Shown here piece after piece: positions 5,478-11,388 of a DNA stretch of 11,388 nt (position 1 is its first letter; every line of letters begins with the position of its first letter). The DNA is from Clostridia bacterium. Its GTDB lineage: Bacteria; Bacillota_A; Clostridia; Christensenellales; Aristaeellaceae. The notes beneath the pieces are model-generated. The model did not search any database. It was not told the DNA's origin and was given only the letters and a program-made list of their open reading frames with translations. Location: assembly GCA_017481065.1 (NCBI GenBank), contig JAFUPT010000058.1, positions 1 to 11,388 of the forward strand. Reading direction: 5' to 3'. A program made the position numbers and the translations under genes.

Positions 5478-6575
5478 ATGAAGCAAATTATTGCCGACCG
5501 GCGCGCTCTGCACCGGATACCCGAGCTGGACCGGGACCTGGACCGCACGATGGCCTACCTGCGCACTGCGCTGAAGGGGCTGCGGTGCAGGCTGTTTTCG
5601 CCGGTTCCGAATTCCCTGTGCGCCTATTTTGACAACGGCGCAGGGGCCACGCTGGCCTTCCGCAGCGGCGCGGATGCGCTGCCTGTGCAGGAGCGCAGCT
5701 TTCTGCCCTTTGCATCGGAAATTCCCGGGCAAATGCACGCCTGCGGCCACGACGGCCACATGGCCATGCTGCTGGAGCTGGCCCGGCGCATGCATGAAAA
5801 GACGGCCGGAAGCAACATACTGCTGGTCTTCCAGCCCGCGGAGGAGACCACCGGCGGCGCCCGGGACATATGCAAGAGCGGCGTATTTGAAAATTTGAAT
5901 GTGCGGGCGATCTTCGGCATGCAGCTCTGGCCGGATCTGCCGCTGGGCATGGTTGCCAGCCGGAAAAATGAAATGATGAGCCGCTCCTGCGAAGTAAAGC
6001 TGAAAATTCGCGGCCGCGCGGCCAGCGTGGCCCGCACCGACGAGGGTTTGGATGCGCTGCGCGCCGGCGTGGAATTTTACCGCCGGGCCACGGAAGCGGA
6101 GGCGGGCTGGCCGGAGCAGGTCTACCGGCGGCTGCACTTCGGTAAAATGGTGAGTGGATGCCAGTGCAACGTGGTGAGCGATGTGACCCGCATCGAGGGT
6201 ACGCTGCGCGCCTTCCAGGACGAGGTATTCTTCGGCATACTGGATGCGCTGGAGCGCATCGGCGGGGATATCTCCAGGGAAACGGGCTGCAGCGTGCAGA
6301 TGGAAACCAGCATGGGTTATCCGGCAGTTTGGAATCCGCCGGAGCTGTACGACAGCGTGCGCGCCGCAGGGATTGCATTTGCCGAGCTGGAGCATCCGGT
6401 GATGATCACCGAGGATTTTTCCTGGTACCAGCGGCACCTGCCGGGCATGTATTTCTTCCTGGGCACCGGCCCCAGCCCGGTGCTGCAGGCGGATGATTTC
6501 AATTTTGATGAATCCGTGCTGGATACGGGGGCGGATTTCCTGGAAGGGCTGGCCCTGCGGCTGCAGCTTTCCTGA
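5478..6575 (+). CDS. M20D-family amidohydrolase with altered metal site
   Basis: A 365-residue member of peptidase family M20D, whose active members (hippurate, IAA-amino acid and N-acyl-diaminopimelate hydrolases) cleave N-acyl amino acids with a two-metal centre. Conserved elements: ADALPVQE (65-72), MHACGHDGH with ligands C89 and H91 (86-94), FQPAEE with general base E122 and E123, the NVVSDVTRIEGTLRAF dimer region (231-246), and EDFSWY (312-317). Key changes: the His of the usual GMH motif is Q149 (FGMQLWPDLP), the C-terminal ligand His before the FDFDE-like FNFDE is Q337, and the GGHA histidine region reads GRAASVART (179-187). Two of five metal ligands and the substrate-bridging His are thus missing, so the usual activity is doubtful. 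Coding is otherwise intact. Start ATG with GGAGCAAGGA upstream. First gene of a three-gene operon, 22 bases before MgtC. Confidence 0.88.
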   Translation: MKQIIADRRALHRIPELDRDLDRTMAYLRTALKGLRCRLFSPVPNSLCAYFDNGAGATLAFRSGADALPVQERSFLPFASEIPGQMHACGHDGHMAMLLELARRMHEKTAGSNILLVFQPAEETTGGARDICKSGVFENLNVRAIFGMQLWPDLPLGMVASRKNEMMSRSCEVKLKIRGRAASVARTDEGLDALRAGVEFYRRATEAEAGWPEQVYRRLHFGKMVSGCQCNVVSDVTRIEGTLRAFQDEVFFGILDALERIGGDISRETGCSVQMETSMGYPAVWNPPELYDSVRAAGIAFAELEHPVMITEDFSWYQRHLPGMYFFLGTGPSPVLQADDFNFDESVLDTGADFLEGLALRLQLS

Positions 6576-6597
6576 AATAAAAAAAGGAGGCGTTTTC

Positions 6598-7299
6598 ATG
6601 GATATTATGCAGCAGCTATCCTCTGCGGATACCTGGGAATTTGCGCTGCGCATAGTACTGGCCTGCGTATGCGGCGGAGCCATCGGCTTTGAACGCACGA
6701 AGCGGCTGAAAGAGGCGGGCATCCGCACCCACTGCATCATTGCTTCCGCCGCCGCGCTGTTTATGATTCTTTCGAAATACTGCTTCACGGATATGTTCAC
6801 CGGCGATGGCCTCTATCCCGGCATCCGGGGCGCAGACGCCTCACGGATCGCCGCACAGGTGGTGAGCGGCATTTCCTTCCTGGGCGCGGGCGTGATCTTC
6901 CGCAATGGCAACGCCGTGAAGGGGCTCACCACCGCCGCAGGCATATGGGCCACCGCCGCCGTGGGCATGTCCATCGGCAGCGGCATGTACATACTCGGCC
7001 TGGTGGAAGCCGCGCTGATCGTGGTTATCCAGCTGGTGTTCCACCGCTTCAGCATCGGCAACGATGCATATTCCGAGAGCGAGGTGCGCATCGTGGCCAG
7101 CGATTCCGAGGAATTCCGCATGGCGTTTACCCACCTGCTGGAGGAAAGGCGCATACAGCTGCTCTCCATGCGCATTGAGCGCCACGGGGAGGGTGAAGTG
7201 GTATACAATCTTTCCATCCGCACCCGGCAGGATTTCAAGGTGCAGCACGCGCTGGATATCTTCTTCAACAACCCGGATGTGCATTCCATTTCGATGTGA
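6598..7299 (+). CDS. MgtC/SapB family membrane protein
   Basis: A 233-residue integral membrane protein of the MgtC/SapB family. Characterised members influence Mg2+ homeostasis or ATP synthase and are not themselves pumps. Family motifs are clear: an N-terminal helix with GGAIGFERTKRLKEAGIRTH (26-45), SGISFLGAGVIFR (90-102) and KGLTTAAGIWATAAVGMSIG (108-127). Four to five hydrophobic helices span about 14-148, followed by an ACT-like cytosolic tail (162-233; VRIVASDSEEFRMAF, VYNLSIRTR). I start at ATG 6598, which follows AAAAAGGAGG by 7 bases; a longer frame opening at 6493 overlaps the M20 gene by 83 bases and is unlikely. Middle gene of the operon: 22 bases after M20, 15 bases before the second AKR. 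No Mg2+ riboswitch is present. Confidence 0.93.
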   Translation: MDIMQQLSSADTWEFALRIVLACVCGGAIGFERTKRLKEAGIRTHCIIASAAALFMILSKYCFTDMFTGDGLYPGIRGADASRIAAQVVSGISFLGAGVIFRNGNAVKGLTTAAGIWATAAVGMSIGSGMYILGLVEAALIVVIQLVFHRFSIGNDAYSESEVRIVASDSEEFRMAFTHLLEERRIQLLSMRIERHGEGEVVYNLSIRTRQDFKVQHALDIFFNNPDVHSISM

Positions 7300-7314
7300 C
7301 CGGAGGTGCAAAGT

Positions 7315-8304
7315 ATGTATATGCCTGATGAAAAGCGCTATGATCGCATGCAATACGCCCGCTGCGGCAAAAGCGGCTTGAAGCTGCCCCGGATTTCCCT
7401 GGGCCTCTGGCACAATTTCGGCGCCATCACGCCCTTTGAAACCCAGCAGAAGCTGCTGCGCACCGCATTCGACAACGGAATTACCCATTTTGACCTTGCC
7501 AACAACTATGGCCCTCCCTACGGCGAGGCGGAGCGGAACTTCGGCATCCACATGGATCGGGACTGGCGGCCGCATCGGGATGAGCTGGTGATTTCCACCA
7601 AGGCGGGCTACGATATGTGGCCCGGCCCCTACGGCAACTGGGGCAGCCGGAAATACCTGATTTCCAGCCTGGACCAGAGCTTGAAGCGCATGAAGCTGGA
7701 TTATGTGGATATCTTCTACCACCACCGCCCGGACCCGGAGACCCCCTTGGAGGAGACCATGGGCGCGCTGGACCAGATCGTGCGCAGCGGCAAGGCGCTC
7801 TATGTGGGCATTTCCAATTATTACGATGTGGAGCAGGCCGCCGAGGCCATGCGCATCCTGAAACGGCTGGGCACGCCGCTGCTGATTCACCAGCCGAAGT
7901 ATTCCATGTTTGTGCGCGGCCCCGAAAACGGCCTCTTTGATTTGCTGGAAGCGGAGGGCGTGGGCGCGATTCCCTTCTCCCCGCTCTGCAACGGCCTGCT
8001 CAGCGACCGCTACCTAAACGGCATTCCCGCAGATTCCCGGGCCGGACACGACCCGCGCTACTTAAAGCCCGATTCCATCACCCCGGACAAGCTGGCCAGG
8101 ATTGCCGCGCTCAATGAAATTGCCCGGGAACGCGGCGAAAGCCTCGCCCAGATGGCGCTGCAGTGGGTGCTGCGCCAGCCGGCCGTAACCTCCGCATTGG
8201 TGGGTGCAAGCAAGCCCGAGCAGATTCTGGACAACATCCGCGCGCTGGATTTCCCGGCGCTGACGGCGGAGGAATTGGAGCAGATTGAGGGGATCCTAGG
8301 GTAA
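7315..8304 (+). CDS. gpr: YghZ/Gpr-type aldo/keto reductase (AKR14-like)
   Basis: A 329-residue aldo/keto reductase closely resembling E. coli YghZ (Gpr), which reduces L-glyceraldehyde 3-phosphate and methylglyoxal and belongs to the Kv-beta-like AKR group. Recognisable blocks: MQYARCGKSGLKLP (12-25), SLGLWHNFG (28-36), THFDLANNYGPP (57-68), ISTKAGYDMWPGPYG (93-107), SRKYLISSLDQSLKRM (111-126) and LIHQPKYSM (190-198). The tetrad D60, Y65, K96, H137 is intact. It lacks roughly 15 residues of the E. coli C-terminal end but stops cleanly after ILG. I use ATG 7315, 8 bases after CGGAGG; a GTG at 7306 overlaps that ribosome site. Last gene of the operon. A detoxifying role is inferred from the family. 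Confidence 0.93.
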   Translation: MYMPDEKRYDRMQYARCGKSGLKLPRISLGLWHNFGAITPFETQQKLLRTAFDNGITHFDLANNYGPPYGEAERNFGIHMDRDWRPHRDELVISTKAGYDMWPGPYGNWGSRKYLISSLDQSLKRMKLDYVDIFYHHRPDPETPLEETMGALDQIVRSGKALYVGISNYYDVEQAAEAMRILKRLGTPLLIHQPKYSMFVRGPENGLFDLLEAEGVGAIPFSPLCNGLLSDRYLNGIPADSRAGHDPRYLKPDSITPDKLARIAALNEIARERGESLAQMALQWVLRQPAVTSALVGASKPEQILDNIRALDFPALTAEELEQIEGILG

Positions 8305-8326
8305 CGGGGGAGACGTTGGGGACATG

Positions 8327-8372
8327 CCGGGGCTCTGCCCCGGACCCCAGCAGGGGAAATGATTTCCCCTGC
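8327..8372 (+). repeat. 3'-end hairpin cassette of the operon
   Basis: Palindromes 8327-8343 (arm CCGGGGC, loop TCT) and 8350-8372 (arm GCAGGGGAAAT) are joined by ACCCCA, followed by ACCCCTCTGAAAAA, the exact junction sequence seen in other cassettes, leading into the terminator. Confidence 0.75.
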
Positions 8373-8383
8373 ACCCCTCTGAA

Positions 8384-8407
8384 AAAGGCACGCATACGCA
8401 TGCCTTT
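8384..8407. terminator. Terminator-like hairpin after the second AKR
   Basis: AAAGGCA pairs with TGCCTTT around CGCATACGCA. It is a mutated version of the AAAGGCACGC stems at 8679 and 10431 and lacks a long T run, so it may be weak. Confidence 0.6.
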
Positions 8408-8423
8408 GGTTTTGGATTTGTAG

Positions 8424-8510
8424 GGGCGATCCTATGCGATCGCCCGTTAGCAGATGTTCTGTTCAACGAGGACCTCTCCCTCCGTCACGGCGGGATATGG
8501 GTATCCCGCC
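8424..8510. repeat. Two further intergenic hairpins
   Basis: GGGCGATC/GATCGCCC (8424-8445) and GGCGGGATA/TATCCCGCC (8489-8510) are perfect inverted repeats in the gene-free 8305-8800 stretch. They are not part of the cassette pattern. The rest of 8511-8607 shows only a CTTCTCCT/AGGAGAAG palindrome and no gene. Confidence 0.6.
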
Positions 8511-8607
8511 CTACCGGTTTTCTTTTTTTGCAGGGAAACGACACCTCATCGGTCATGCTACGAATGACAGCTTCTCCTCAAGGAGAAGCCTTTGGGAAAG
8601 CGAACAA

Positions 8608-8704
8608 CCCCTCAGTCTGCTTCGCAGACAGCTCCCCTTACACAGGGGAGCCTTTTGGACTCTATTCCAAAATATTTTAAAGGCACGCGTATGCGTGCCT
8701 TTTT
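8608..8704. repeat. CTCAGTC unit fused to AAAGGCACGC terminator
   Basis: The CCCCTCAGTCTGC palindromic unit (8608-8652) is followed by TATTCCAAAATATTTTAAA and a perfect 10-bp terminator (arm AAAGGCACGC 8679-8688, loop GTAT, T tail). The whole segment of about 97 bases recurs nearly identically at 10361-10456. The stem can end the minus-strand CDF gene and back up the plus-strand operon. Confidence 0.8.
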
Positions 8705-8713
8705 CTGGGGTTT

Positions 8714-8787
8714 CCAAAGGGACACTGTCCCTTTGGCGGGGTCTGGGGCAGCGCCCCAGCAGGAGTCCAGAGGACAGCGTCCTCTGG
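8714..8787 (-). repeat. 3'-end hairpin cassette of the CDF gene
   Basis: Three perfect palindromes: 8714-8736 (arm CCAAAGGGAC, loop ACT), 8743-8759 (arm CTGGGGC, loop AGC) and 8767-8787 (arm CCAGAGGAC, loop AGC). Minus-strand linkers are ACTCCTG and ACCCCG, and AAACCCCAGAAAAA leads into the terminator at 8679-8702. Confidence 0.8.
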
Positions 8788-8800
8788 CAGCGTTCTCCCA

Positions 8801-9958
8801 TCACTCCTTCCCGTCGAAGCGGATCACGGTCTTGTATTTCCTGCCCTGGGCGGCGAGGGCGGCGTCGATTTCCTGCTTGAGCTGCTGGTGCCGCTGGGCC
8901 ATGGAATAGGGCACGGCGAGATCGAACACCAGCTTGGTGTGCTTGGAGCCGCGCAGCATGCGGAAATCATGCATGGAGAGCTGGGGATCGATGCTGCGGA
9001 TGATATCATCCACCACCTGCCGCATTTCATTGAGCTCGGCGTCATCCATGGGCACGGGATCGCAGTGGATCACGAGGTTCACATTCAGCTCGCGCAGGGC
9101 GTCGCACTCGATATCATCGATGATATCGTGGCAGGCCTGGGGGTCCTCCGCCGCGCTGAGCTCCACATGGACGGAGGCGAAGTAGCGGCCGGGGCCATAA
9201 TCATGCACCAGCAGATCATGGATGCCGAGGATGCCATCGTGGGCGAGGATCAGCTGGCTGATGCCATCCCGCAGCTCCTGGTCCACCTGCTTGCCCAGCA
9301 GCGGGGAGATGGTTTCCCGGGCGGCGCCCACGCCGGACCAGAGGATGAACAGCGCCACCAGCAGGCCGATCCAGCCATCGATATTCACACCGAAGAAATG
9401 GTTCACCAGCGCGCCCGCGAGCACCGACGCGGTGGCGATCACATCGTTGCGGCTGTCCGCAGCGGCAGCGCGGAGGGTGGTGGAATGGATGCGGCGGCCC
9501 AGCTTGCCGAAGCAGCCCGCCATCCACAATTTCAGCAGGATGGAGCCGAGCATGATCGCCGCGGCGACGGCGGAAAAGGAAACCGGGCTGGGATGGAGGA
9601 TGCGCTCCACCGAGGAAATGGCCAGCTCGCCGCCGATGAACAATATGAATGCGGCGATGATGAAGCCCGAGAGATATTCATACCGCGCATGGCCATAGGG
9701 ATGATGCTTATCCGCCGGGCGCTGGGCCATCCAGAAGCCCAGGAACGTGACCAGCGACGAGGATGCATCGCTGAGGTTATTCATCGCATCCGCCACGATG
9801 GACACGGAGCCCGCCAGCAGGCCCGCCGTGAGCTTGCCCGCAAACAGCAGCACATTGCACACGATGCCCACGATGCCCGCCAGCTTGCCGATGGCCGCGT
9901 GGGCTTCGGGGGCGGCGATATTCTTTCGAATGAAAATACGCAGAAGAAGTTCGGTCAT
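8801..9958 (-). CDS. CDF cation efflux transporter (Ni/Co or Mn type)
   Basis: A 385-residue cation diffusion facilitator, a proton-coupled metal exporter of the inner membrane. Six helices fall within about 25-215. Site A is visible as N60-xxx-D64 in helix 2 (ADAMNNLSDASSS) and D168-xxx-D172 in helix 5 (AADSRNDVIATA). This N-D-D-D quartet is, from memory, that of bacterial MntE-like CDFs rather than the H-D-H-D of zinc exporters. HHPYGHARYEYL (85-96) and SPLLGK (218-223) are family motifs. The cytosolic domain (about 225-385) is longer than in short CDFs and contains several His/Asp pairs. I start at ATG 9958 (GGAG 8-12 bases upstream), because the longer frame to 10087 runs through the riboswitch. 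The riboswitch suggests export of Ni2+/Co2+; the site A residues leave Mn2+ or Fe2+ open. Monocistronic, converging on the M20 operon. Confidence 0.93.
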   Translation of the reverse strand: MTELLLRIFIRKNIAAPEAHAAIGKLAGIVGIVCNVLLFAGKLTAGLLAGSVSIVADAMNNLSDASSSLVTFLGFWMAQRPADKHHPYGHARYEYLSGFIIAAFILFIGGELAISSVERILHPSPVSFSAVAAAIMLGSILLKLWMAGCFGKLGRRIHSTTLRAAAADSRNDVIATASVLAGALVNHFFGVNIDGWIGLLVALFILWSGVGAARETISPLLGKQVDQELRDGISQLILAHDGILGIHDLLVHDYGPGRYFASVHVELSAAEDPQACHDIIDDIECDALRELNVNLVIHCDPVPMDDAELNEMRQVVDDIIRSIDPQLSMHDFRMLRGSKHTKLVFDLAVPYSMAQRHQQLKQEIDAALAAQGRKYKTVIRFDGKE

Positions 9959-10000
9959 GGTTTTATCTCCGAATGAATGATATTTTCTTCTTGCACCGGG

Positions 10001-10046
10001 GTAAAAAATACCCACGAACCCAGTAATACGCTTACTGTCCCGTGGG
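10001..10046 (-). terminator. Riboswitch-controlled terminator (expression platform)
   Basis: On the minus strand CCCACG (10046-10041) pairs with CGTGGG (10016-10011) and inside it CAGTAA with TTACTG, followed by TATTTTTT (10009-10002). The 5' arm reuses the CCCAC and CAGT of aptamer helices P4 and P1, so the terminator and the metal-bound aptamer exclude each other. That predicts an ON switch: metal bound, terminator broken, transporter made. Confidence 0.8.
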
Positions 10047-10106
10047 AGGTGAATCCACTGTCGCATCTGCGACCCGGCTCCGAGCAAACGCTCCGGCCTG
10101 TTCAGT
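10034..10106 (-). promoter_or_regulatory. NiCo (czcD-type) riboswitch aptamer
   Basis: In the leader of the CDF gene the minus strand begins ACTGAACAGGC, contains AGCCGGG, and ends GGGACAGT, which are the conserved pieces of the NiCo aptamer as I recall it. The folding fits its four-way junction: P1 ACTG/CAGT, P2 GAGC/GCTC with a bulge, P3 GTCGC/GCGAC with loop AGAT, P4 GTGG/CCAC. The class is known to sit upstream of czcD-like CDF exporters and to sense Co2+ and Ni2+. Recognition is by eye, without a covariance search. Confidence 0.85.
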
Positions 10107-10118
10107 TTGTACTGTAGT

Positions 10119-10147
10119 ATGATATGCAGTGCAAAGAGTTTTATTAA
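10119..10147 (-). promoter_or_regulatory. Promoter of the riboswitch-CDF transcript
   Basis: On the minus strand TTAATA (10147-10142) and TATCAT (10124-10119) are 17 bases apart. The predicted start near 10112 lies only a few bases before the aptamer, as expected for a riboswitch leader. Confidence 0.6.
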
Positions 10148-10210
10148 AGATAGCAGATTGGCAGTGAAATGTCAAGCATGAGGAGGTTACACTCTTCCTG
10201 CCCTGCGGGG

Positions 10211-10405
10211 AACAACCCCTCAGTCAGCCTGCGGCAGACAGCTCCCCTTGCACAGGGGAGCCGTTTGGGCACGGCGCAGATGACTCTGCGCAGGGGAGCC
10301 AAGGGGACGGGCGCACACATAGGTCGCCCCTACATGAAGCCAGCCTTTGGGGGATGACAACCCCTCAGTCTGCTACGCAGACAGCTCCCCTTACACAGGG
10401 GAGCC
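10211..10405. repeat. Intergenic palindromic repeat array, right copy
   Basis: Two CTCAGTC units (10216-10262 and 10361-10405) flank GCAGATGACTCTGC, AAGGGGACGGGCGCACACATAG and AGCCAGCCTTTGGGGGATGAC. Order, orientation and most of the sequence match 31-261. The GGGCGCAC hairpin has lost a base here (GGTCGCCC instead of GGTGCGCCC). No gene lies in 10148-10531. Confidence 0.8.
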
Positions 10406-10430
10406 GTTTGGTTCTATTCCAAAATATTTT

Positions 10431-10456
10431 AAAGGCACGCAAATGCGTGCCTTTTT
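10431..10456. terminator. Terminator of the feo operon
   Basis: A perfect 10-bp stem (AAAGGCACGC, loop AAAT) with T and A tails, in the same wording as at 8679-8702. It lies about 80 bases past the stop of the FeoB-associated gene on the minus strand. Confidence 0.85.
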
Positions 10457-10465
10457 GTGCCGGGT

Positions 10466-10511
10466 CCAGGGGGCGGCTCGCCCCCTGGCGGGGTCTGGGG
10501 CGGAGCCCCAG
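10466..10511 (-). repeat. 3'-end hairpin cassette of the feo operon
   Basis: Palindromes 10466-10488 (arm CCAGGGGGCG, loop GCT) and 10495-10511 (arm CTGGGGC, loop GGA) are joined by ACCCCG (minus strand), with GACCCGGCACAAAAA running into the terminator. Confidence 0.75.
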
Positions 10512-10531
10512 CAAACCCTAATCATCTTTCC

Positions 10532-10705
10532 TCAGTCGTGCTTGCAGCCGCTGCAAGCGCCGCCGCAGCCGCCTTCGCCCTTATGGGGGCAGCAGCTTTC
10601 GGGGCAGCCGATGCATTTCTGGCCGCTCTTTTTTGCCTTGATGATGTAGCGCACCGCCAGGCCGATGATGACCAGCAGGATGACTGCAAAGACGACGTTT
10701 ACCAT
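10532..10705 (-). CDS. FeoB-associated Cys-rich membrane protein
   Basis: A 57-residue protein that begins MVNVVFAVILLVIIGLAV, has one membrane helix, then a basic KAKKSGQKC stretch and a tail with nine cysteines (KCIGCPESCC, GGCGGACSGC). This matches the small FeoB-associated family found after feoB in Firmicutes, thought to assist Fe2+ uptake, possibly as the functional counterpart of FeoC; its exact role is unproven. AAGGAG lies 7 bases before the ATG, and the gene begins 22 bases after the feoB stop, so both are on one transcript. It is the last gene of the operon, followed by the hairpin cassette and terminator. Confidence 0.9.
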   Translation of the reverse strand: MVNVVFAVILLVIIGLAVRYIIKAKKSGQKCIGCPESCCPHKGEGGCGGACSGCKHD

Positions 10706-10727
10706 ACGAATACTCCTTGAAGCGAAA

Positions 10728-11388
10728 TTACTTCTCGCCGTTCAGGGCATATTCTGCCTTGAGGTTCTTGTTGGTGTTGCGGATGAGCATGGCAATGATT
10801 ACGATGAATACGATCACTGCGATCAGGCCGCCGATGAAGCCGCCGCCGAAGGAACCGGTGGTGATGAGGGTGCCGATCTGGTATACGAGGTAGCCAACGG
10901 TGAAGCCGGTGCCCAGCTGGAGAGCGATGCCGCCCCACAGCCACTTGGAGCTCTTCATTTCGGAGTTCATAGCGCCGATGGCAGCGAAGCACGGCGGGGT
11001 GTAGAGGTTGAACATGAGGTAAGCCAGGGCAGCAACCTTGGTGATGGCGAATACGGTGGCAACTTCTGCGCCAGCGCCTTCCATCAGGGCCAGTTCTTCG
11101 GTATCGATCAGGTTCTCAAGGCCAACGAAGCATACTGCCAGGGTGCCGACAACATTTTCCTTAGCGATGAAGCCGGTAACTGCGGCTGTAGCCAACTGCC
11201 AGGAAGCCACGCCCACAACGGGGATCAGCAGATAGGCGAAGGGGCTTGCGATGGAGGCCAGGATGGAATCGCTGGCAACCTCAGCAACGGTGAAGGACCA
11301 GGTGAAGGTCTGCATGATCTGCACCACAGTGTTGCACAGCAGGATGATGGTGCCGGCCTTTACGATGTAGGCCCAGCCGCGGCTGCAC
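10728..11388 (-). CDS. feoB: FeoB ferrous iron transporter, C-terminal part (partial)
   Basis: The last 220 residues of FeoB, the GTP-dependent Fe2+ uptake permease of the inner membrane; the start lies beyond the right edge and the frame is open to it. RGWAYIVKAGTIILL at the edge, GFIAKENVVGTL (a FeoB hallmark), TPPCFAAIGAMNSE and SSKWLWGGIALQLGTG are typical of the second Gate domain and the closing helices. The N-terminal G domain is outside the window. The C-terminus has a further hydrophobic helix (about the last 60 to 20 residues, GGGFIGGLIAVIVFIVIIAML) and a short charged end. It is followed directly by the FeoB-associated gene. Upstream feoA, if present, cannot be seen. An internal GTG at 11327 is not the start. 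Confidence 0.95.
   Translation of the reverse strand, partial: CSRGWAYIVKAGTIILLCNTVVQIMQTFTWSFTVAEVASDSILASIASPFAYLLIPVVGVASWQLATAAVTGFIAKENVVGTLAVCFVGLENLIDTEELALMEGAGAEVATVFAITKVAALAYLMFNLYTPPCFAAIGAMNSEMKSSKWLWGGIALQLGTGFTVGYLVYQIGTLITTGSFGGGFIGGLIAVIVFIVIIAMLIRNTNKNLKAEYALNGEK

Noticed and set aside
5443..6597. Mg2+ riboswitch for MgtC
   Set aside because: MgtC sits inside an operon only 22 bases after M20, and the operon leader is too short for an M-box.
5436..6800. Minus-strand 454-codon reading frame opposite M20 and MgtC
   Set aside because: It is an antisense shadow of high-GC coding sequence spanning two genes, their gap and a promoter, with Pro/His/Arg-rich translation.
8305..8800. 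CRISPR array or small genes in the hairpin-rich gap
   Set aside because: The repeats are palindromes of different sequence and spacing without uniform spacers, and reading frames such as 8434-8880 only translate repeats.
8888..9976. Plus-strand 362-codon reading frame opposite the CDF gene
   Set aside because: The sense strand encodes a recognisable CDF transporter; this is its antisense shadow.
9959..10087. 43-residue N-terminal extension of the CDF protein
   Set aside because: It is the translated riboswitch and terminator; the true start has its own GGAG site and begins the usual CDF N-terminus.

Overview
The window reads as chromosomal DNA of a moderately high-GC Clostridia-type Firmicute (Bacillota), probably a gut spore-former. 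This is inferred from AGGAGG-type ribosome binding sites, consensus TTGACA/TATAAT promoters, TTG starts, a FeoB-associated Cys-rich membrane protein, a czcD/NiCo-type riboswitch, and a candidate sigma-K promoter in front of a cysteine-rich, coat-like protein. No phage, plasmid, CRISPR, rRNA or tRNA gene was seen.

Layout from left to right. (1) 1-394 holds no gene: palindromic repeats and a terminator. (2) 395-1528, minus: secreted protein with three SH3b repeats and a C-terminal domain with an L,D-transpeptidase-like His/Cys motif. (3) 1973-3001, plus: 342-residue protein with 32 cysteines and four CxxCG knuckles, behind a possible sigma-K promoter. (4) 3439-3987, minus: small membrane-anchored helical protein, divergent from (5) 4270-5220, plus: aldo/keto reductase. 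The AT-rich gap between them has two promoters and TGTATATACA-type palindromes. (6) 5478-8304, plus: three-gene operon of an M20D amidohydrolase lacking two metal-ligand histidines, an MgtC/SapB membrane protein, and a YghZ/Gpr-type aldo/keto reductase. (7) 8801-9958, minus: CDF metal efflux transporter behind a NiCo-type riboswitch with its own terminator and promoter (10001-10147). (8) 10532 to the right edge, minus: end of a feo operon, with a 57-residue FeoB-associated protein and the C-terminal part of FeoB, which runs off the window.

Functionally the genes divide into metal handling (FeoB with its partner, CDF efflux under a metal riboswitch, possibly MgtC), redox enzymes (two AKRs), and envelope or spore proteins (SH3b protein, Cys-rich protein, helical anchor protein). 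Nothing links them into one pathway.

The most unusual structure is between the genes. Almost every transcription unit ends in an oriented 3'-end cassette: stop codon, then one to three perfect hairpins whose arms differ from copy to copy, joined by near-constant linkers (ACCCCG, AATCCG, ACTCCTG), then ACCCCTCTGAAAAA or a close variant running into the terminator hairpin. Linkers are conserved while arms vary with pairing kept, the reverse of an ordinary dispersed repeat. Two cassettes have no matching gene and may mark past rearrangements.
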